Shown here in pieces: positions 23,481 through 35,925 of a stretch of 64,000 nt of DNA; within the stretch, counting starts at the first letter, position 1; every line of letters starts with the position of its first letter. The DNA lies in contig NC_080081.1 in NCBI RefSeq assembly GCF_949987535.1, positions 54,570,153 to 54,634,152 of the forward strand, written 5' to 3'. The notes beneath the pieces are model-generated. The model was not told the DNA's origin. It ran no database searches and saw only the letters and a program-made list of their open reading frames with translations. The stretch is from Balaenoptera acutorostrata (Eukaryota; Chordata; Mammalia; Artiodactyla; Balaenopteridae). The translations under genes and the position numbers were made by a program.

Positions 23481-24054
23481 AGATACATGGCTTGTCTTCT
23501 GGGATCTCTGCTGAGACGTACAGTGTCTTGCTGACATTTTACTTGGAGGCTTAGAAATGAGTCTTGTTGGCTGCCTGGCTCTCTGAGCTTCAGGGATGGT
23601 GATTCTGCATTTTTATACTTCCGGGAAAAATAGACCTATCACAACACCAAGAATGTTACTCACTCACTGCCACACTGCTCCTCCTATGGTGTCCAGCTCT
23701 CTAAACACAGCTTCCTCCCATATCTTCCTCCCCCTCAACAATCAGACAAGCATGTTTACTGAGCTGTTGGATGCTTGGAACACTAAGGACCCTTGAATGT
23801 CCCTAAATACTTGTGCTACTTGCTTTTCACTGTTTATTTTGCAGGAAATAGTTTGTCAGTTTTCCACACAAGGTATCAGGTTAGACTTCCATGTAAAACA
23901 GTGGGAGAACTGGGAAAATTTAAACAAATGAACACCTTTGTAGAACAAGAGAAAAAAAACTTAAGGAAAGTCTTGCTACTGTAAAATACAATATGGACTC
24001 TCCAACATTTCTACCGCCCCTGCCCCTTTCCAAGCTTGATGGAAGAGAAAAGTC
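23481..24054. other. Unique non-coding DNA
   Basis: No gene or recognised repeat. Confidence 0.4.
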
Positions 24055-24230
24055 TCTGGTGTAAAAGTCAGAAAGACCTGGTCCAGTTCAGGTCCAGTCC
24101 CACCCCCAACCAGCTGCGTGACCTCCGGCAGGTCACGTGACCTCTCTAGGCCTCAGCTTCTTCATCTATCAACTTTACCAATGATCTTTGAGTTCCCTTT
24201 CAGCTCCACACTTTTATGATAAAGAGCAGG
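24055..24230 (+). repeat. MIR SINE remnant
   Basis: GTGACCTCCGGCAGGTCACGTGACCTCTCTAGGCCTCAGCTTCTTCATC is the MIR core, well preserved. It includes the B-box-proximal region and the conserved core. Confidence 0.8.
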
Positions 24231-25250
24231 CAGAGGAACACGTGCTCCCCGCAGGACCAGAAGTGGGAAATGAGACGATGAGTAAGAGAAAGGAAGCCCT
24301 TTGCCCATGGCTGGCATGAGGAGGAGTCGGAGCCCCCCATTTTTAATAAGGTACTGCCTTTCCTGGAGTGGCACTGAACTCCTCAGCTCCGAGGAATATA
24401 TTAAATATCTGAGAACTGCTATTATTCTAAGTGATGACAGGGAATGCCAAGATGGCAGTGGAGGTTCAATTGAAGCCAACTTGATGGTTATGCCATCCTT
24501 AAGAGCAGACTGTCAGACAATGCCCTGAGAAGACACAATGGACCCTGGGAAAGAAGGGTTGATGTCTGTTTAACAATGAAATAAACTACCCTGAACCTAC
24601 AGAAATTATTTTAATAGCGGGAGGGAGGGTAATTGGAGATGATTCTCTTAAATATCCTTATTTACATTTTAAGTGCAGTCATCTGATATTAATAGTTCAT
24701 GAAATAGGTAACTTGATATCCCAGTTGCAAATGCTTTATCACTCAGACACAGAGAAACCCAAGGCAATGTTTGGAAGTTTTCTCTGTAGCGTCCTGGTTG
24801 GAGTTAAGGTCTGTCGTAAGTTTCATAGCTGCTAAAGCTCCTCTAGTTTGAATCTGTATTGTTGAGTATCAGCAGAGCAATGAAATCATCAGCTCCTCGA
24901 AATATAAAGAATAAAGCAAAATAAATAAATACTTTATGCCAAAGATGCTGAAAAGCTTTAAACTTGAAAGGATCGTTGAGAACCACATAAATTTCTCATT
25001 GATAGACTGAAAATCAGCAGCACACAGGTGTTTATCCTGTGGGAACAGAAGCATGCGTTCTCTTTCTTATTAGGGATGGAAGTAAAGTTTGCTTTACTTT
25101 TCCTTGAAAATAAACACTATTTCTGAATTCCTTTCCACCTGAGCTTAGATGGACCCATCTAAGCCCTGGTTCACATTAGCAGCTGTTACATATTTGAGAT
25201 TTTGCCAGATTTTGCCAGATTTTAATCCTCAGACCCCCCTGAGGTGTGTG
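24231..25250. other. Unique non-coding DNA
   Basis: No gene. AT-rich around 24590-24740 with TAATTGG, ATTAATAG and similar homeodomain-type sites. A direct repeat of the 11-mer ATTTTGCCAG occurs at about 25198-25220. Confidence 0.35.
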
Positions 25251-25254
25251 TGTT

Positions 25255-25425
25255 GAGGGGTATTTAACAAACAAAAGCACCTACTATGTGCCAAACTCTA
25301 TGCTAGAAATGGGGGGGGGGGGGACAAAGATGGCAGAGATTCCTGCCCTAGTCAAGGAAGCAAACATGCAAACAAATAGCAGAGCCATGTTAAAAGGACA
25401 ACAGGGGGACAGAGACAGAAATGAC
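25255..25425 (-). repeat. L2 LINE 3' end, antisense, with G13 run
   Basis: TATTTAACAAACAAAAGCACCTACTATGTGCCAAACTCTATGC then AGATTCCTGCCCTAGTCAAGGAAGC is antisense L2. A run of 13 G (25311-25323) interrupts it. Confidence 0.75.
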
Positions 25426-26783
25426 TAAGTCTGCTTAAAGGACCTGGAGAAGGCTTTTCTACAGAACTCTATTTTCACAGAACAGTCTGTGCACTCAGTT
25501 TCTAAGCCCTGCAGAGCGTGGAAAGCCCTCTTAGAAGATGTGGTGCCCCTACATGCGGCAAAAAGCCTTCGTGACTTCTTGGAGTGGGCAAGCCAAAAAA
25601 CCAGGAAAAACTCCCACTCTGAGAGGTGATCCACACGTAGAAGGGCACAAGGGCATTAGAGCCAGTGAGGATGACCCATTAGAGCCGGTGAGGATGATGT
25701 ATTACCAATTATCATCCTCCTCCAATCTTTCTGCCAATCAATTTTCACACAAAAGCAGAACACATCAAGAACCTCCATTTTGGAAAGACATTTCTCCCCA
25801 CCTCCCAGGGGTGCTACCTGCCAGACACCAAAGTCCCTGCCTGATCCTCTGGCTGTCCTGCCATTAACACTGGCACAGCAGACCCAAAAGGAAGAAAACA
25901 AAGGCTATACATAAAACATGATGTTTCTGTCAGCTGGATAGCACAGCTTTCCCTGGAACCCACACAATCACCGAGAGGTAACGGAGAACTTTAAAAATCA
26001 AGCTGACACTTGCTGTTTAGCATTGCAGTAGAAAGTCCATTATAGTAGTTGTTAACATTCCGAATAATATTTTAAAGCCGTCATCTATTTATAATTTATC
26101 TTCTAATATAGCACTATTATTTCTGGAAAGCTTGCAGCAAGACTAAAATGGCCGTATTCCAACCACCAAAATCAATTCTTTTGTACAAATTTGATATAGG
26201 CAGCCTGTGTACCATTTGAAAAAGTTCACTGACCTGTGAAGACTGGCATTTGCACCATAAAATTTAGACCTGATTTGATGAAGTTATTGAACACTGTGCT
26301 TACCTCATCTAAGTTTTAAAAGCAGTCATACACACTTTTGCTTTTTCTCTTTCAGAAGAAGTTTCGAATAAGTGGCAAACCAAGTTGTCTGTGCTTTGGA
26401 TTGGAGTAAAGACACAGACAATCTAGACTGTACTTAATGAAAACCATGAGTTAATTTTGAGTGTGATGCTGGAGGTTCATTGCCAGGTAAAAATGATGGA
26501 GATTATTTTTAAAAGACGATAGAAGTGGGGGGGGGTGATAAAGACATAATGCAATATCTGAATAAAAGTCTATTTTCTTCACTAGATTGCTAATTAAAAG
26601 TTTATTTTCATATAGACTAATCTTAGGATTCAGGGGAAATGAATGATCAGAAAACCTATCTGCCATGTTAAATAGGGATAATTAAGAATAAAAATATTCA
26701 CCCTTCTTAATATTTGGCTCTACAACGATCCAGACACAAATGAATCTCCTGATTTTTCACTGCCACATGGCAACCAATCATGG
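25426..26783. other. Unique non-coding DNA with a small tandem duplication
   Basis: No supported gene. CATTAGAGCC[A/G]GTGAGGATGA is repeated at 25654-25674 and 25677-25697 (period 23). A strong splice-acceptor-like TTTTTCTCTTTCAG ends at 26355 (see findings). An 8-nt G-run lies near 26527. Confidence 0.4.
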
Positions 26784-26792
26784 ACATTGACT

Positions 26793-26827
<35 letters not shown>

Positions 26828-26952
26828 TTTTGGCCGCACCGTGAGGCTTGCAGGATCTTAGTTCCCTGACCAGGGATCAAACCCAGTCCCCCCGCAGTGG
26901 AAGCGTGGAGTCCCAACCACTGGACTGCCAGGGAATTCCCAACATTGACTTT
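26784..26952 (-). mobile_element. Short CHR-type SINE with (TTTA)n tail
   Basis: The antisense SINE head (CAACCACTGGACTGCCAGGGAATTCC) ends at about 26939. The tail is an expanded TTTA array (26792-26831). The target duplication ACATTGACTTT lies at 26784-26794 and 26942-26952. The body is the short form, as at 478. Confidence 0.9.
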
Positions 26953-27274
26953 TTTTTTTTTTTTTTTTTTTTAAAGAATTATTTATTTTTTTTTTTTTGC
27001 TGTGTTGGGTCTTTGTTTCTGTGCGAGGGCTTTCTCTAGTTGTGGCAAGCAGGGGCCACTCTTCATCGCGGTGCGCGGGCCTCTCACTATCGCGGCCTCT
27101 CTTGTTGCGGAGCACAGGCTCCAGACGCGCAGGCTCAGTAATTGTGGCTCACAGGCCTAGTTGCTCCGCGGCATGTGGGATCTTCCCAGACCAGCGCTCG
27201 AACCCTTGTCCCCTGCATTGGCAGGCAGATTCTCAACCACTGCGCCACCAGGGAAGCCCCCAACATTGACTTTT
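26942..27274 (-). mobile_element. Full-length CHR-type SINE inserted at the edge of the previous one
   Basis: The antisense full-length body (about 26997-27260) contains GAACCCTTGTCCCCTGCATTGG (B-box side) and the terminal GCGCCACCAGGGAAGCCCC. The T-rich tail is at 26951-26996. It is bounded by ACATTGACTTTT at 26942-26952 and 27263-27274. Its insertion reused the right-hand target copy of the preceding SINE, giving three copies of the same target. Confidence 0.93.
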
Positions 27275-28335
27275 AATAGTAAAACAAAAGCAGTCCCAGA
27301 ACAGCTCTATTCACTTTATTCATAAAAAGAGCAAGCTTAGTTGTAGCCATTCAACATTATTTAGCAAGATCATAAAAATATCAATATTTAACAGGCTGAA
27401 CCATGGGTGAAAATTGTCATGCACAATTCTAATCTCACACAGGTTCACATCACTGATGAGGGCTCCCAGCATCTAATTCCGGCATCTGCACACAAGATGA
27501 TCAATGACCACTATTCCAGAAAGGCTCAAACATTGGCTGGAGTACGATAAAAGGCCCAAACTTTTCAGGATTATTCTGAGAGCCCTTGTTTGGTGGGCAT
27601 GATTTTCTTTAAGCACAATCCATTTCTTTAGAAATTTGACCAAATTGAAAAAGCGGACACTTGATTGTTTGGATAAATCCTAAGGTTTCAATTCAACAGG
27701 CAACTGCAGAAATTTAGTTGCACTCAATAAAGTCCATAAATCATTTCTGAAATTGTGACTTTGTTTCTGCAAATCTTCAAACTGAGTGATTTTTTTAAGC
27801 ATGGCTTGTTTTGCTTGAAGAATTCTTAGTCTTCACTGTTCAATTCACAGATACACTTTGAGTCTAGATACACACATATCTCATAGGTGTGGGTGTGGTG
27901 GGGCAGCCATAAGATGATCTGTGTGAGCATGGAACTAAGGTTGTCCTCTGAGCTATGCACTCTAGAATTAGCAAACAGGGGGTCAGAACATAAGTATATG
28001 CAATCACCATAAAGAAGCAGACTACCTCTCAGGACAGCAACTCTTGCCCATAACCTACTGGGAGCCGTTAGACAGCTGCATCCATGAACTTGACAGGGAC
28101 TGTCTCTCCTTCCTGATTCTAAGGACACTGAAATGGATGCATCATTTGGTCATAGGCTATATAGTGCTATGTAGGCTATAAAGCGCTATAAAGCACGCAG
28201 ACAGAAGTCACTAACTCCTTCCAGTAACATGATTACTAAGCAGCTGCTGATAATTTGGCTTCCTATGTAGCTTGCCTACAGGGTGAGATAAACTGATCAA
28301 GCCAATTTGAATACATAGTCCACTTGACATTGCAT
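27275..28335. other. Unique non-coding DNA
   Basis: No gene. A local cluster of related words (GGCTATATAGTGCTAT, GGCTATAAAGCGCTATAAAGC) lies at 28150-28197. Confidence 0.4.
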
Positions 28336-28339
28336 TTAT

Positions 28340-28550
28340 CAACATAAATCATAATAGCTAACCATTATCCGTTGTTTACTGCATGCCAGACTAAGCACTT
28401 TACATCTATTATGTCATTCATTCCTCTCAACAGGACTACGAGCTAAGTCACTTCGCCAAGGTCATACAGCTAGTTAGTAGAGAAGCTAGGATCTGAACCT
28501 AGGAAACCTGCATCTGGAATGTATGCTCTTCACCCTGGTGCTACCAATAA
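28340..28550 (-). repeat. MIR SINE remnant, antisense
   Basis: Phrases CATGCCAGACTAAGCACTTTACA, TATGTCATTCATTCCTCTCAACAGG, CCAAGGTCATACAGCTAGTTAGTAG and AGGATCTGAACCTAGG occur in antisense MIR order. This is nearly the whole element. Confidence 0.85.
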
Positions 28551-31500
28551 TCTGATTTTAATCAACAGGGTTGTCATGAGCTTTGATATCACTAATTAGC
28601 ATCTTAACACACGTCATTTGTGAAGCACTAATAAGAAGATCATATTTCCAACAGTAAAGGACTACAGTTAACCCAGGACCATAGAGAACACAACACCCTA
28701 TTGGGTGAGCGCCAACCCATGATTCCCAGAAAACATCTCCATACACTGCCATCCCAGTGTACCTTGACTTTATTTTTTTAATTCCTCACTTGGAGAAATT
28801 AACTATGTTTGTGTTTTCTTTGTTGCAGTTTCGATTTGACTGTGTTCAGATTATTTGTTGCTTTAGTAAAATAGTTTAATCCCCTCATATCATTGGCAAT
28901 CCAAGAAGTTGGATTTCTTGTGTGGATTAATTCAGAAAGTCGGTGACTTAGCCTCCTGGCTGTGTAAACCACATCTCCAGACTCTGCTTTGAGGTTTTCC
29001 AAATACTATCCAAATTGTAGAGAGTTAAAGACATGGGCAGGAGTATCATGGGAATTCACAGCATGATCACTGGCTCCAACATACCAGGCTTGGAAACTGG
29101 GTTCGGTGTCCCTCTGTTTTGGATATGAGTAAACAGTCAAAATCTTCCTCCCTCACTGTTTTCATTTCTTATTCCTTAACTGAAATAAAATTTGTTTATC
29201 CTTACATGGATTAACTCTGTCAAATATCTTGAAGGGACGTGAGTAGATACTACTAATTTTCATGTCCTAGTTAAGTTGGTAAAACATACATTTCTGAATA
29301 AGGAATATGGCATCATGTTAGAGTGTGGTATTTGCCTACTGACTCCATTTTAAATATGTTTTTGATAAGATAGCATATTATTGTGCTTTTTAAAATCTAA
29401 AGTGCTTTACAAACACTGCTCATCGTAATTCAACGTTTCCCACAATGTGTTCTGTAGAACATTAATTACATAGAATATTAATACAGGTGACCCCAGAAGG
29501 AAAAAAAACAAAGGTTCTAAGGCCTAGTAAGCATTAGAAATAATGAGTCCAATGGGTCTCTTCCCTGAACGGCTTCTCAGAGCTTTTAATTTATTATATA
29601 TTATATATTGTGAATATCTAAGGAAGGGCAACAGTATAAATCAGTGTTTTTCTATCTGTGGTGAAGGATCGGTTTGGGTTTTTATTTTTTTTTCCAATTC
29701 ACAGAGGAACATTACTTTACTAAAATATAATAAAAGTGATTTACTAGAAAACAGAAATAAAAACAATAAATAAAAAATACAATCAATTTTTTATTATTAG
29801 ATTTAACAGATGTAAAATCGTGAAGTAAAATTTCTACTCAAGTTTCTAAATGTTTAGTCTCAGTTTTTGTATATATCACATAACAGACAGGAAACAAGTT
29901 GTGAACCAGCATCAAGTGATGGATCACAGTTTGAGCAGCAGCATTTACAGCATTTACCACACATATTTGATCACCCATCTTTGATGCAGATAATACAATG
30001 AGTCTAGCGTTCAAGGAAATATGTGTTGAAAAATGCTGCTTTGTTTTCAAAGTGTCTTATTGCTTATCCCAGTTTAATTGCCCTAAGAGAGAAATCAGCT
30101 GTATTCACTGTCATAGAGTAAGTTTGAATTCTGTTCTTTGAAGACTAAGTGGTAAACATCATCAAAGTGATGCTTGGGTTTGGCACGTGAAGGCGTGGAA
30201 GATGGGCAGGTTGGGAAGGAATGAAGAAAGAGCTGCCTGGTCAATGATCACTACTGATACCTGCCAAGTCCAACCAAAGCAAAACCTAGTAGAAGAGGAG
30301 GAGAAAAAATGTGCACCTACTTGCCTTAGAGTTTGTTTAAATAAATTTCCATGGTAAGGAGACAAATTCTCCCATCCTAGAGGTAGCAGCATTCTGTACA
30401 AACCCACGTGGTCATGCGAATTTCAGCTAAGCTGATCCTACTCTCTCCTCTAATCATTTTGGATCAATCAATCACATTTTGAGCTGACTTCTTTGTACCT
30501 AGCGATGTGTCAGATTCTATATCTTTTCAGATTCTGAGCCTGTTTTGTAATATAAAAGTCAAATAAAAGGTTTCTTAAGAGCTGTTGGTGTTTTGCCAAA
30601 GGTTTTGTTCCTCCTCAGAAATGTTAAATTATCAAATCATAAAATGCAGTTTTAAGAAATGTGCGCTTGTCTAGGAAAAAAGATTAACTGGAAAATTCAA
30701 CTCAAAGTTTGAGGCAGTGGAAGCGTTCTAAAAAAACAAGCAAATACATTCTGTTGCTGTTGTACTTTGACACTGTTGTGGAAATCGAAACCAAATTACT
30801 TGAATGTAGTTTCAGGTGATAAAAATGAACACTTCCTACAGCAAAATGTTTTAATCAGAACTTAAACATATAGGAAAGGTGTTTCTGCTTGTCAGTCTTC
30901 ACAATGGTTTTCAAGAAAGGTGGAAACTTGTGCTATACTTACATGTAAAAGGCACTTGAGTAATGATAATTATAATTGAAATGTGAATAACCACAATAGA
31001 TGAAATGGATTATTCAGCTTTAGAATCCTTTTAAAAAGAGAAAACATTCTCAAAAACCAAATGAATGACCCTGAGACAGGGATAGCACTGTCAATATTTG
31101 AGGTCAGAATTATCATTCATTACCCTTTTGCTGAAGACTGCTTTGGTAGGCTGGAAATCCAGAGCCAATAGTAGAGTGAGGGAAAAAAAAAAAAAAAAAA
31201 GGATGCTGGTATTGAGACTATCTCCACTTGCCTAGAAACCTAGGGAACTTATAAGTAAAATGTTGTTGGTTTCAGGTGACCTTTTCTCTCCTGTACTCTT
31301 CTCACTTTTGTTAATACCCCATTTTAACACCTGAAAAGGTCATTGTCTTATGCAGACACAAGAGAATTGATAATGATGATGGAAATTCTGCCTTCCCCAT
31401 AGAGCCAAACTATGCCACAAGCTGCTTGACATTCTGACAGAAGCAGGGCAAACCCTGTAGAATGGTATTATAGGTGTTGTCACTTCAGAAGTAGCAACAT

Positions 31501-31850
31501 CTCCATTTTGTCCTCCAAATTTCTGTCCCCCTGAATGCTATTACCTGAAATTTTCAGCCTTTTTGAATTAAGATAGACAGTCCTCATAATATCAGTATCC
31601 TTCATGAGTACCTTAATAGGGGTGGTATTTTTAAATAGATGAGCCTGACTCAGCAGCGTGTGAAGGCATGGGATGCAGAAGGGTGGGGATGGCAACAAAG
31701 GAGGTGAGATGTCTTTCATCCATTGACCACTGAGTGGTGCGAAAGGACAAAAGCAAAAGAACCTCCTAGATGCTCCACGGGCATTGTAAGGGGAAGGTAG
31801 GGACCAAAGACAAGATGCACCCACGTATAGCTTAGCCTGGAGATCACTCA
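28551..31850. other. Unique non-coding DNA
   Basis: About 3.3 kb with no supported gene. 29435-29530 (CAACGTTTCCCACAATGTGTTCTGTAGAAC...) faintly resembles a MER-type hAT remnant. An 18-nt A-run lies at 31183-31200. The 123-codon minus-strand open frame at 31480-31851 has no recognisable domain. Confidence 0.35.
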
Positions 31851-32515
31851 TGTGAAGTACCTAGAACACACTTGTACACAGCAGATGCTCAATAAACAGC
31901 CTTTCTTTTCTCTTTTCTTCTCCTAGGAAAGAGCCTGGTCTACGGGATTGGTTTACATCACAATAAACCTGACCTGGACTTTTTCTGTTTTGTAGTTTGA
32001 GATTAACACCTTATAAATCATATCCTGTAAGTCTCAAAATTGGAGGGGGAGAGTGAAAATTTTAGATACCGTAACAGATTTTAGGTTTTTTAAAATTTCA
32101 TCTGTTTATTCACATTTTCAAAAAGAGTGCATTGACAATCCTACTTTAAATTCATATTTAATGTGTTGCTTACATGGGCATTGCCTCCCTCTGCCCTCTC
32201 AACATAGTGCTAAAGTAGGAAAAGGTAGGTGGCATAATCTCCACTGAAGATGAGAGGAAACCCAGGTATAGAATTGGTAAGAAAGATCAGGGTCCAGAGT
32301 TAGATTAAGAACCTCTGGTCTCCATCATGTCACCCAATGTCCTACAAAACTACAATTTCAAGCCTTAAGCAATGCTCTGAAGCCATTTAGGTAGCGTTGG
32401 GTGAGGACCTGATAAAGCTCAGTGGAAGGCAAGAACGGGGTCTTATCACTGCTCTATCGCAGGGACCATCAATAAAATCTCATGTGTAGTAGATGCTCAA
32501 TATTGATTTGTTAAA
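31851..32515 (+). repeat. Possible L2 3'-end fragments
   Basis: Two short L2-like termini: ACCTAGAACACACTTGTACACAGCAGATGCTCAATAAAC (31859-31898) and CATGTGTAGTAGATGCTCAATATTGATTTGTT (32481-32512). The DNA between them is not recognised. Evidence rests on these short end motifs only. Confidence 0.4.
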
Positions 32516-32639
32516 TCTTTGCATAAGTAGAAGAGAAGCTACTGAAAAAGAGTTGGGGAAGAACATGAAAAGCATGGAACTTCACAAGGTACTTTTTTAA
32601 ATTTCCTTAAAGAAAGCTAGGGTAAATTGTTGTAACAGG

Positions 32640-33150
32640 CAGCTCTGGTGCCCACATCAAATTTCTTCCTGCCATCTCGATTTCAGCTGCAACTACAGTA
32701 GACCATTCTGTGCAAGTGCAGATTCAAACCTCACTGATAACACACCTGTACCTTTCTGCTTCTGCCCCAGCACCTTTTCTTATGCTGTCAAGCCTCCTCT
32801 GTTCACATACATGAAATCAGGAAGTGCAAGGGAGTTAATGCTTACAGCAGACACCCTCAGCCCAAGGGGGATGTGAGCCTGGGGATAAATGTTCCAGCCT
32901 CTGCTCCATGAGGAGACAGTTGTAAGAGGAATTCTGTTTGCTACAAAGGACGTGAGGCTGAATTAAGCCCCATTACCTATGGCAGTGCCTTAGAAAACAC
33001 ACTCCTAACATGGGTGTCTCTTCTTTCTCCTCTCACTGTCCCCACTCCTTCACTCCTGATTCCTGGGAGCGATTTCCAAAGAAACTGACTGCGTTAAGCC
33101 TTTGACTCAGGCTCCACTTTCAGGGGAAATGAACCTAAAACAATCATTTA
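32640..33150. other. Unassigned DNA, possibly an old LTR remnant
   Basis: The end reads ACTCAGGCTCCACTTTCAGGGGAAATGAACCTAAAACA, reminiscent of the 3' end of old endogenous-retrovirus LTRs. Only this end looks familiar, so the call is weak. Confidence 0.25.
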
Positions 33151-33934
33151 AAGCGTGTATTGACTAGGACTCAAAGTTTGGCAGGAAATATGTATAAGAA
33201 ATAGACAATTAGAATTTGCATGGGAAGTGTTTTGATAGAGGAAGTAAGATGGGCCATAGTCAAGACTGAAATTCAGCTCTTAGGAACAGCCACGGAGCCC
33301 AGCTTTTAACAGAGTTTACTACTTCTGTACCACCTGGAAGATAGCTGCTGCTCTGAGCCCCTAGAGGGCCTCCTCACGTCAGCCTGGCTCCCAACCTCTC
33401 TGCCGGATGCCCAAGAGTCCTTCAGGGTCCAGCAACTAAAGGAACGATGCCAGGGGCTCCTGAGACCTCACTCCAGTGCCATGGTTGTTTTAAGGTTCAC
33501 ACCCATATTATGCTGATTATTAAATATTCTAAATGTCATCTTTGGCTATTACAATTCATAGGAAATACACCTAATTTTAGGGATGGGGGAAGTGGTTATC
33601 ATGAAGATATTCCTGAAGAACCGACACTAAAGTTGGAAAGGTGTTGCACAGAGAGGAAATAACTTATGTGACAACCTAGAGATGGGAGAAATTATAGCAT
33701 TTTATAGGAAGCAGAAGAAACTCAACATGGCTAGACAGGAATATAAAGAGAGGTCACATCACATAGGTTCTCTCAGATCAGGTTAAGAGTTGAAGCTCTT
33801 CCCAAAGACACTGAAGGAGAAAGGCTCCAATCAGAGAGATCATGACAGCCTCTCTCATCTAACTCAGGGTATGGGGTCCCTGCCCAGGACTGGATGAGCT
33901 TCCTGAATGAGCTTCTGTCCAATGGCTTTCCCTG
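33151..33934. other. Unique non-coding DNA
   Basis: No gene or clear repeat seen. Confidence 0.4.
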
Positions 33935-34150
33935 AATAATAGCCTCGAACATGTATTACATTGTCTGCTTGCTTCCAGCATGCCAGCCATAATTAATACA
34001 TTTGTATTAAGTCATTCAGACCTCACAACAAACCTGTGAATTAGGTGCTATTATCATCCCCACTTCACAGGTGAGAAAGCCAAGTCAGAAAGAGGTGAAG
34101 TAATCTTCAAAGTTACAGGGCTAGCAGGTGGCTGAGTTGGCTCCTGAATT
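33935..34150 (-). repeat. MIR SINE remnant, antisense
   Basis: CCTCACAACAAACCTGTGAATTAGGTGCTATTATCATCCCCACTTCACAGGTGAGAAAGCC is a well-kept antisense MIR segment. Confidence 0.85.
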
Positions 34151-34635
34151 CTTACGTTTTATATTTTAGAGAGGCTGATGCAATTTCAAGTTAAGGACAT
34201 GAAATTCAGAAGCTGTTCTACACAGTGTTTTCCTCAGAGCTGGAGCTGGGGTTCAGAAGAGTGTATCTATCTAGATTAATAATGAGTGAACAGAAACCCA
34301 GGGGTCAATTACAGGAGTTTTAAGTCTAAAAACACAACGTGTTGCGTCAGCAAATCCCAACACCAGTGATAAGTTTCACATATCATAGATATGTAATGTA
34401 CAGAAAAGAGAAGAAAACTCAGTGGCCAGTCAATGATTGACATTATAAAGAATATATTTGGGATTTGGAGAGTAAACAGAGATGAAGAGGGTGAAATATT
34501 TATAGATCTCAACTTCTCATTTACCAGTGAATGCAACTGTGAGTGATTCAAACATCCTTAGTGGGTACCACAACTGTGGAAGATATGAAAAAGTAGGAAT
34601 CATGCGCCCCCAAAATGGGAGACATGCTTCCCAAT
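34151..34635. other. Unique non-coding DNA
   Basis: No gene or clear repeat seen. Confidence 0.4.
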
Positions 34636-34639
34636 CTCC

Positions 34640-35460
34640 AGGAGTTTACCATCTGTAACAGAAAGCCAAGATACACGCATAAACAACTGCAACATAAGAC
34701 AGGATGCGATAAATGCTCTGAGACTGTCTGAACGAAGTATCAGGGACCCTTAGCGGGCAGATCCGAGAAGGCAGTATGCAGAATACAGGTTTAGAGGTGG
34801 GTCTTGAAGGCAGAGATGGGGAGGATGGGAACATTCTAAAGAGAAAGAAGAGCAGCCAAGATGAGGAGGTAGCAAATAATAACCTTTTGTAATTGAGAAA
34901 ATAGCAAATATTTCAGATTGAGTCAGTGTAGCATTACAAAGTGGAGTGAAGAACATTCACTCATGCATTCATTCAATATATTTTAGTCTGATGCCTCCTA
35001 TGTCTCAAACATTGTGTTAGGCATTGCGGATGGATACTTCAGTGGACAGAATAAGCCTTATGGAGATTATTTCCAGTGGGATCGGCAGACAGTAAGGAAG
35101 AAAACCCAATAAGCAAAATGATTGAGTTAAGTAGCCTGAAGACTGCAAAGATACATTGGTTTTGCAGCCAAATGCATTTGGACTTCTCCTATAGGCAATG
35201 AGGCATCACTGAGAATTTCAATAAGTGGATTTTGAAACCCTTGATTTTAGGATGGAATGTAGGAGGAGAGACGGGAGCAAGAAGACTAGTTAGGAGGCTA
35301 CTGCTTCAGTACAGGCAGGAGTTGATGGGGGCTGAATTAAGGTAGTGGATGTGGAAGCTGGAAAGTATATGTGGAGAAAATACACAGGAAGCACACACAG
35401 GCCTTGGTGGACAGCTGGGTGTAACAGATGAAGGAGAGGAAGGAGCCACGGTTAGCACCT
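34640..35460 (-). repeat. L2 LINE remnants, antisense
   Basis: 34960-35115 (CATTCATTCAATATATTTTAG...CCTATGTCTCAAACATTGTGTTAGGC...CAGTGGACAGAATAAG) is the antisense 3' end of L2. 35250-35460 (GGAGCAAGAAGACTAGTTAGGAGGCTACTGC...) fits the upstream body. The segment at 34640-34860 looks like a second L2-derived piece. Several fragments or one element with internal changes are both possible. Confidence 0.6.
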
Positions 35461-35925
35461 GCTCAACCAAGGATAACAATGGGGCTACTAGTGACCTTGG
35501 AACCAGAAGAAGATGGCCTTGAGGTTAAAACAAATGTAAAATTCTGGTATAATAGCCATTTGGAAATGTCTAATAGTCCATCAAGATCAATATCTGAGAG
35601 CCTATTTTGTACTAGGTACTGTCGGGGTGCTTCCGATAAGTAGATTAAAAGCCTGCAATTTTTGGGTAGCAAATCTGAACTGAAGAGAGTGCTGTATGGG
35701 AATTATCCATATAGACATGATAGTTGAAACTTTAAGAAAAGATGATAATACCGAGACACACTTGACACCATACATGTCATTGGGATCTCTTTTTATTTTT
35801 AGGTAGAATTATTTTTTCCAGGCCAAAGACAAAGAATAATGCTAGTTCCCTTCAGAAATATTTTGTATCGGGGCCGTGCTTGGCTTTTCATGTGAATCTC
35901 TAACACATTTGCCTTAGGAGGCTTC
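35461..35925. other. Unique or decayed-repeat DNA
   Basis: No gene recognised. Confidence 0.35.

Noticed and set aside
26997..27269. 90-codon + frame in a GC-rich block
   Set aside because: Entirely within a full-length CHR SINE on the minus strand.
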